The position numbers and the translations under genes are program-made. Under the pieces are notes generated by a model. It was not told the DNA's origin. It saw nothing but the letters and a program-made list of their open reading frames with translations, and did not search any database. Of a DNA stretch of 64,000 nucleotides, positions 62,368-64,000 are shown piece by piece (within the stretch, counting starts at the first letter, position 1; each line of letters begins with the position of its first letter). Source of the stretch: Bradyrhizobium sp. LLZ17 (GTDB lineage Bacteria > Pseudomonadota > Alphaproteobacteria > Rhizobiales > Xanthobacteraceae); assembly GCF_041200145.1 (NCBI RefSeq), contig NZ_CP165734.1, positions 1,426,001 to 1,490,000 of the forward strand, in the 5' to 3' direction.

Positions 62368-63990
62368 GTGACCGCCGGGGGCGAGACAGTGGGTAGGAAG
62401 GCTTTCCGCTTCGTCTCGCAAGCCCTGGCGTCGCTTTCGTTGCTTACCGCCAACCCGCTGGCTGCGGATGAATTGCGCAGCCCCTCACTCACGGCGCTGC
62501 GGGTCGATTGGCGCGCAGCGCTCGACCAGCTCCGCACCGAGATCAACAGCCACCCCCAGATCGCGGGCGACTTCGTCTTCGTGCCCCGCCGCACGGTACC
62601 GCGCTACGATCCGCGGGCGATGCCGGCGCTGGTGCAGCTCAACGCCGTCTCCTCGCAATTCTTCGCAGGCATCGCGCGAAGCGCTGTCCCGGTGCTGCTG
62701 CCGTTCGATGCCGCCGCATATCTGGAAGGCCGGCGCAACGGCACGCCATCGAGCCTGTCGCTGTCGCGCTACGAGGCCGATTTCAACCCCGTCGACATGT
62801 TCGACGCCGGACCCGCCGGCTATAGCGCCAGCTTCTCGTTCGAACCTGGTGCCGGCGACGGCATGCCGAGCCGCGTGTTTGCGAAGCCGGTCGAGGTGCA
62901 GATCACGGGATCGGCGCTCATCTACGACATCGCCGATCCCTCCGGCGGCAAGGGCGAGCCGGTCAAGCCGCTCGCGGCGGTCTATCCGGACCTGCGCAAG
63001 TTCATTCGCGAAGGCTATGTGCGTTACGCCTTCTCCCGCTTCGGCGTCGCTTATGTCGTATCCATCCAGTGCCTGGACAGCGTCGCAAAACCGCGGCGGC
63101 TCGCCTGCAAGGAAGCCTATCCGGTTGCCGAGCGCTTCCTGAAGGCGCTGCACGTTGCCGGCGGCCAGCGTATGCGCCCGCTGGCGGATGTTGCCTCCGA
63201 CGTCCTCGATCGTCCTATCGCGCGCTCGGCGGATTTCAGCTACCGGCCGAGCGGCGACATCATCCCGAACACCGGCTATCGCAAGCAGGGCGGCCATCCC
63301 GACGTGATAGCCTATGCCCAGATCCGTTTTCCGCTGGAAAAGGCGCCTGCCTTCGTGCGCTCGCAATCCTACGCCAAGCGTGACAAGAACGACGGCCCGA
63401 CCGCGTATCCCTGGCGCGACAATTTCTGCGAGTCCCGCAGCTTTGAAGTCTGGCAATGCGGCGGCGGTTACGGCCATCAGGGCGAAGACATCCGTGCCGC
63501 CGATTGTCCGCCGCCAAGCGACGGCCAAGCCCCCTGCGATCCCAGGCAGCGCGGCGTGGTTGCGGTGCGCGACGCAATCGTGATCCGCGGCTCCAAGGAC
63601 CAGGCCGCCACACTCGAGATCAACAGCCGCACCGAGCACATCCGCTTCCGCTACATGCACATGAACCCGCAGACCATGAACGCCGACGGCCTGCTCAACG
63701 GCCGCATGGTCGTTGAGGGCGAAAAGATCGGCGTTGTCTCGAACTATCTCGACCATCCCGCCGGCACCTCCATGCACCTGCATTTCGACGTCCAGGTGTT
63801 CACCCGCGACGGCTGGATCTGGGTCAGCCCCTACGCCACCCTGGTCTCGGCCTACGAGCGTTTGATCCGCGCCCGCGGCCGCGAGATCGGCCCGGAGATC
63901 GCGGTCACCGCGCAGCCCGTCGCGCATGCGCTGCCCGAGGACGTGGTCAAGCCCGACCAGCGCGAGGGATCGAGCGGCGAGGAGAATTGA
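62368..63990 (+). CDS. Secreted LytM/M23-like peptidase domain protein
   Basis: A 540-aa protein with GTG start. An N-terminal hydrophobic segment (QALASLSLLTANPLAADE) is a probable signal peptide. The C-terminal region has the M23 zinc pattern: GGGYGHQGEDIRAADC (HxxxD) and TSMHLHFDVQVF (HxH). The middle part is family-specific, with a cysteine pair (CLDSVAKPRRLACKE). It may cleave peptidoglycan cross-bridges or be a non-catalytic LytM factor. It starts 18 bp after efp and could be co-transcribed with it. Confidence 0.85.
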   Translation: MTAGGETVGRKAFRFVSQALASLSLLTANPLAADELRSPSLTALRVDWRAALDQLRTEINSHPQIAGDFVFVPRRTVPRYDPRAMPALVQLNAVSSQFFAGIARSAVPVLLPFDAAAYLEGRRNGTPSSLSLSRYEADFNPVDMFDAGPAGYSASFSFEPGAGDGMPSRVFAKPVEVQITGSALIYDIADPSGGKGEPVKPLAAVYPDLRKFIREGYVRYAFSRFGVAYVVSIQCLDSVAKPRRLACKEAYPVAERFLKALHVAGGQRMRPLADVASDVLDRPIARSADFSYRPSGDIIPNTGYRKQGGHPDVIAYAQIRFPLEKAPAFVRSQSYAKRDKNDGPTAYPWRDNFCESRSFEVWQCGGGYGHQGEDIRAADCPPPSDGQAPCDPRQRGVVAVRDAIVIRGSKDQAATLEINSRTEHIRFRYMHMNPQTMNADGLLNGRMVVEGEKIGVVSNYLDHPAGTSMHLHFDVQVFTRDGWIWVSPYATLVSAYERLIRARGREIGPEIAVTAQPVAHALPEDVVKPDQREGSSGEEN

Positions 63991-64000
63991 GGCGCCGCTC

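Noticed and set aside
62485..63927. 480-aa open frame opposite the M23-like gene
   Set aside because: Antisense shadow of a gene with a signal peptide and zinc motifs.

Overview
The window is G+C-rich alphaproteobacterial chromosome. Its gene content and small hypothetical families fit a Bradyrhizobium-like member of the Nitrobacteraceae. This placement rests on recognised protein families and on imperfect palindromic repeats of the kind common between rhizobial genes; no database search was possible.

Layout. 1-1.6 kb: start of a leftward alpha-2-macroglobulin gene. 1.9-3.6 kb: tRNA-Arg(TCT) whose 3' half is duplicated 1.6 kb downstream, bracketing a small integrase-less island. 3.7-7.6 kb: small secreted or membrane proteins. 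7.9-10.8 kb: a three-gene TRAP transporter. 11-16.8 kb: a leftward leucine/isovalerate catabolic operon (isovaleryl-CoA dehydrogenase, both methylcrotonyl-CoA carboxylase subunits, HMG-CoA lyase) with a divergent AraC-type regulator; the biotin-carboxylase subunit carries an apparent 1-base frameshift. 18-24 kb: an Lrp-type regulator, an NDUFS4-like complex I subunit, OpgC, tRNA-Pro(TGG), DUF192, a double cold-shock protein and a sirtuin. 24-33.3 kb: mostly small conserved hypotheticals, HU and repeats. 33.5-35.6 kb: glyoxalase, glutathione S-transferase and PilZ proteins.

35.9-51.6 kb: a 15.6-kb integrated element. It lies between tRNA-Glu(TTC) and a 45-bp duplicate of the tRNA 3' end. A tyrosine integrase sits at the right end. 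A tightly overlapping leftward operon holds an AlpA-like regulator, a RepA-like ATPase, several unknown proteins and an HK97-type prohead protease, with no recognisable capsid, portal, large terminase or tail gene. The left half carries short cargo genes separated by hairpins, including a DNA ligase adenylation domain without an OB fold. This resembles a phage satellite or a strongly reduced prophage and is the most interesting part of the window.

52-64 kb: PilZ protein, an NMT1/taurine-type ABC transporter (permease frameshifted), a PrsW-type membrane protease, HdeD, and DAHP synthase (aroG) behind a complete-looking transcription attenuator: an aromatic-rich leader peptide, mutually exclusive hairpins, and a promoter placed so that the leader may be leaderless. 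Then come the EF-P modification genes epmB-epmA, divergent from efp, and a secreted LytM/M23-like protein.

Four genes (methylcrotonyl-CoA carboxylase alpha, ABC permease, and two hypotheticals at 31.0 and 39.4 kb) show small frameshifts. These may be genuine decay or assembly errors.
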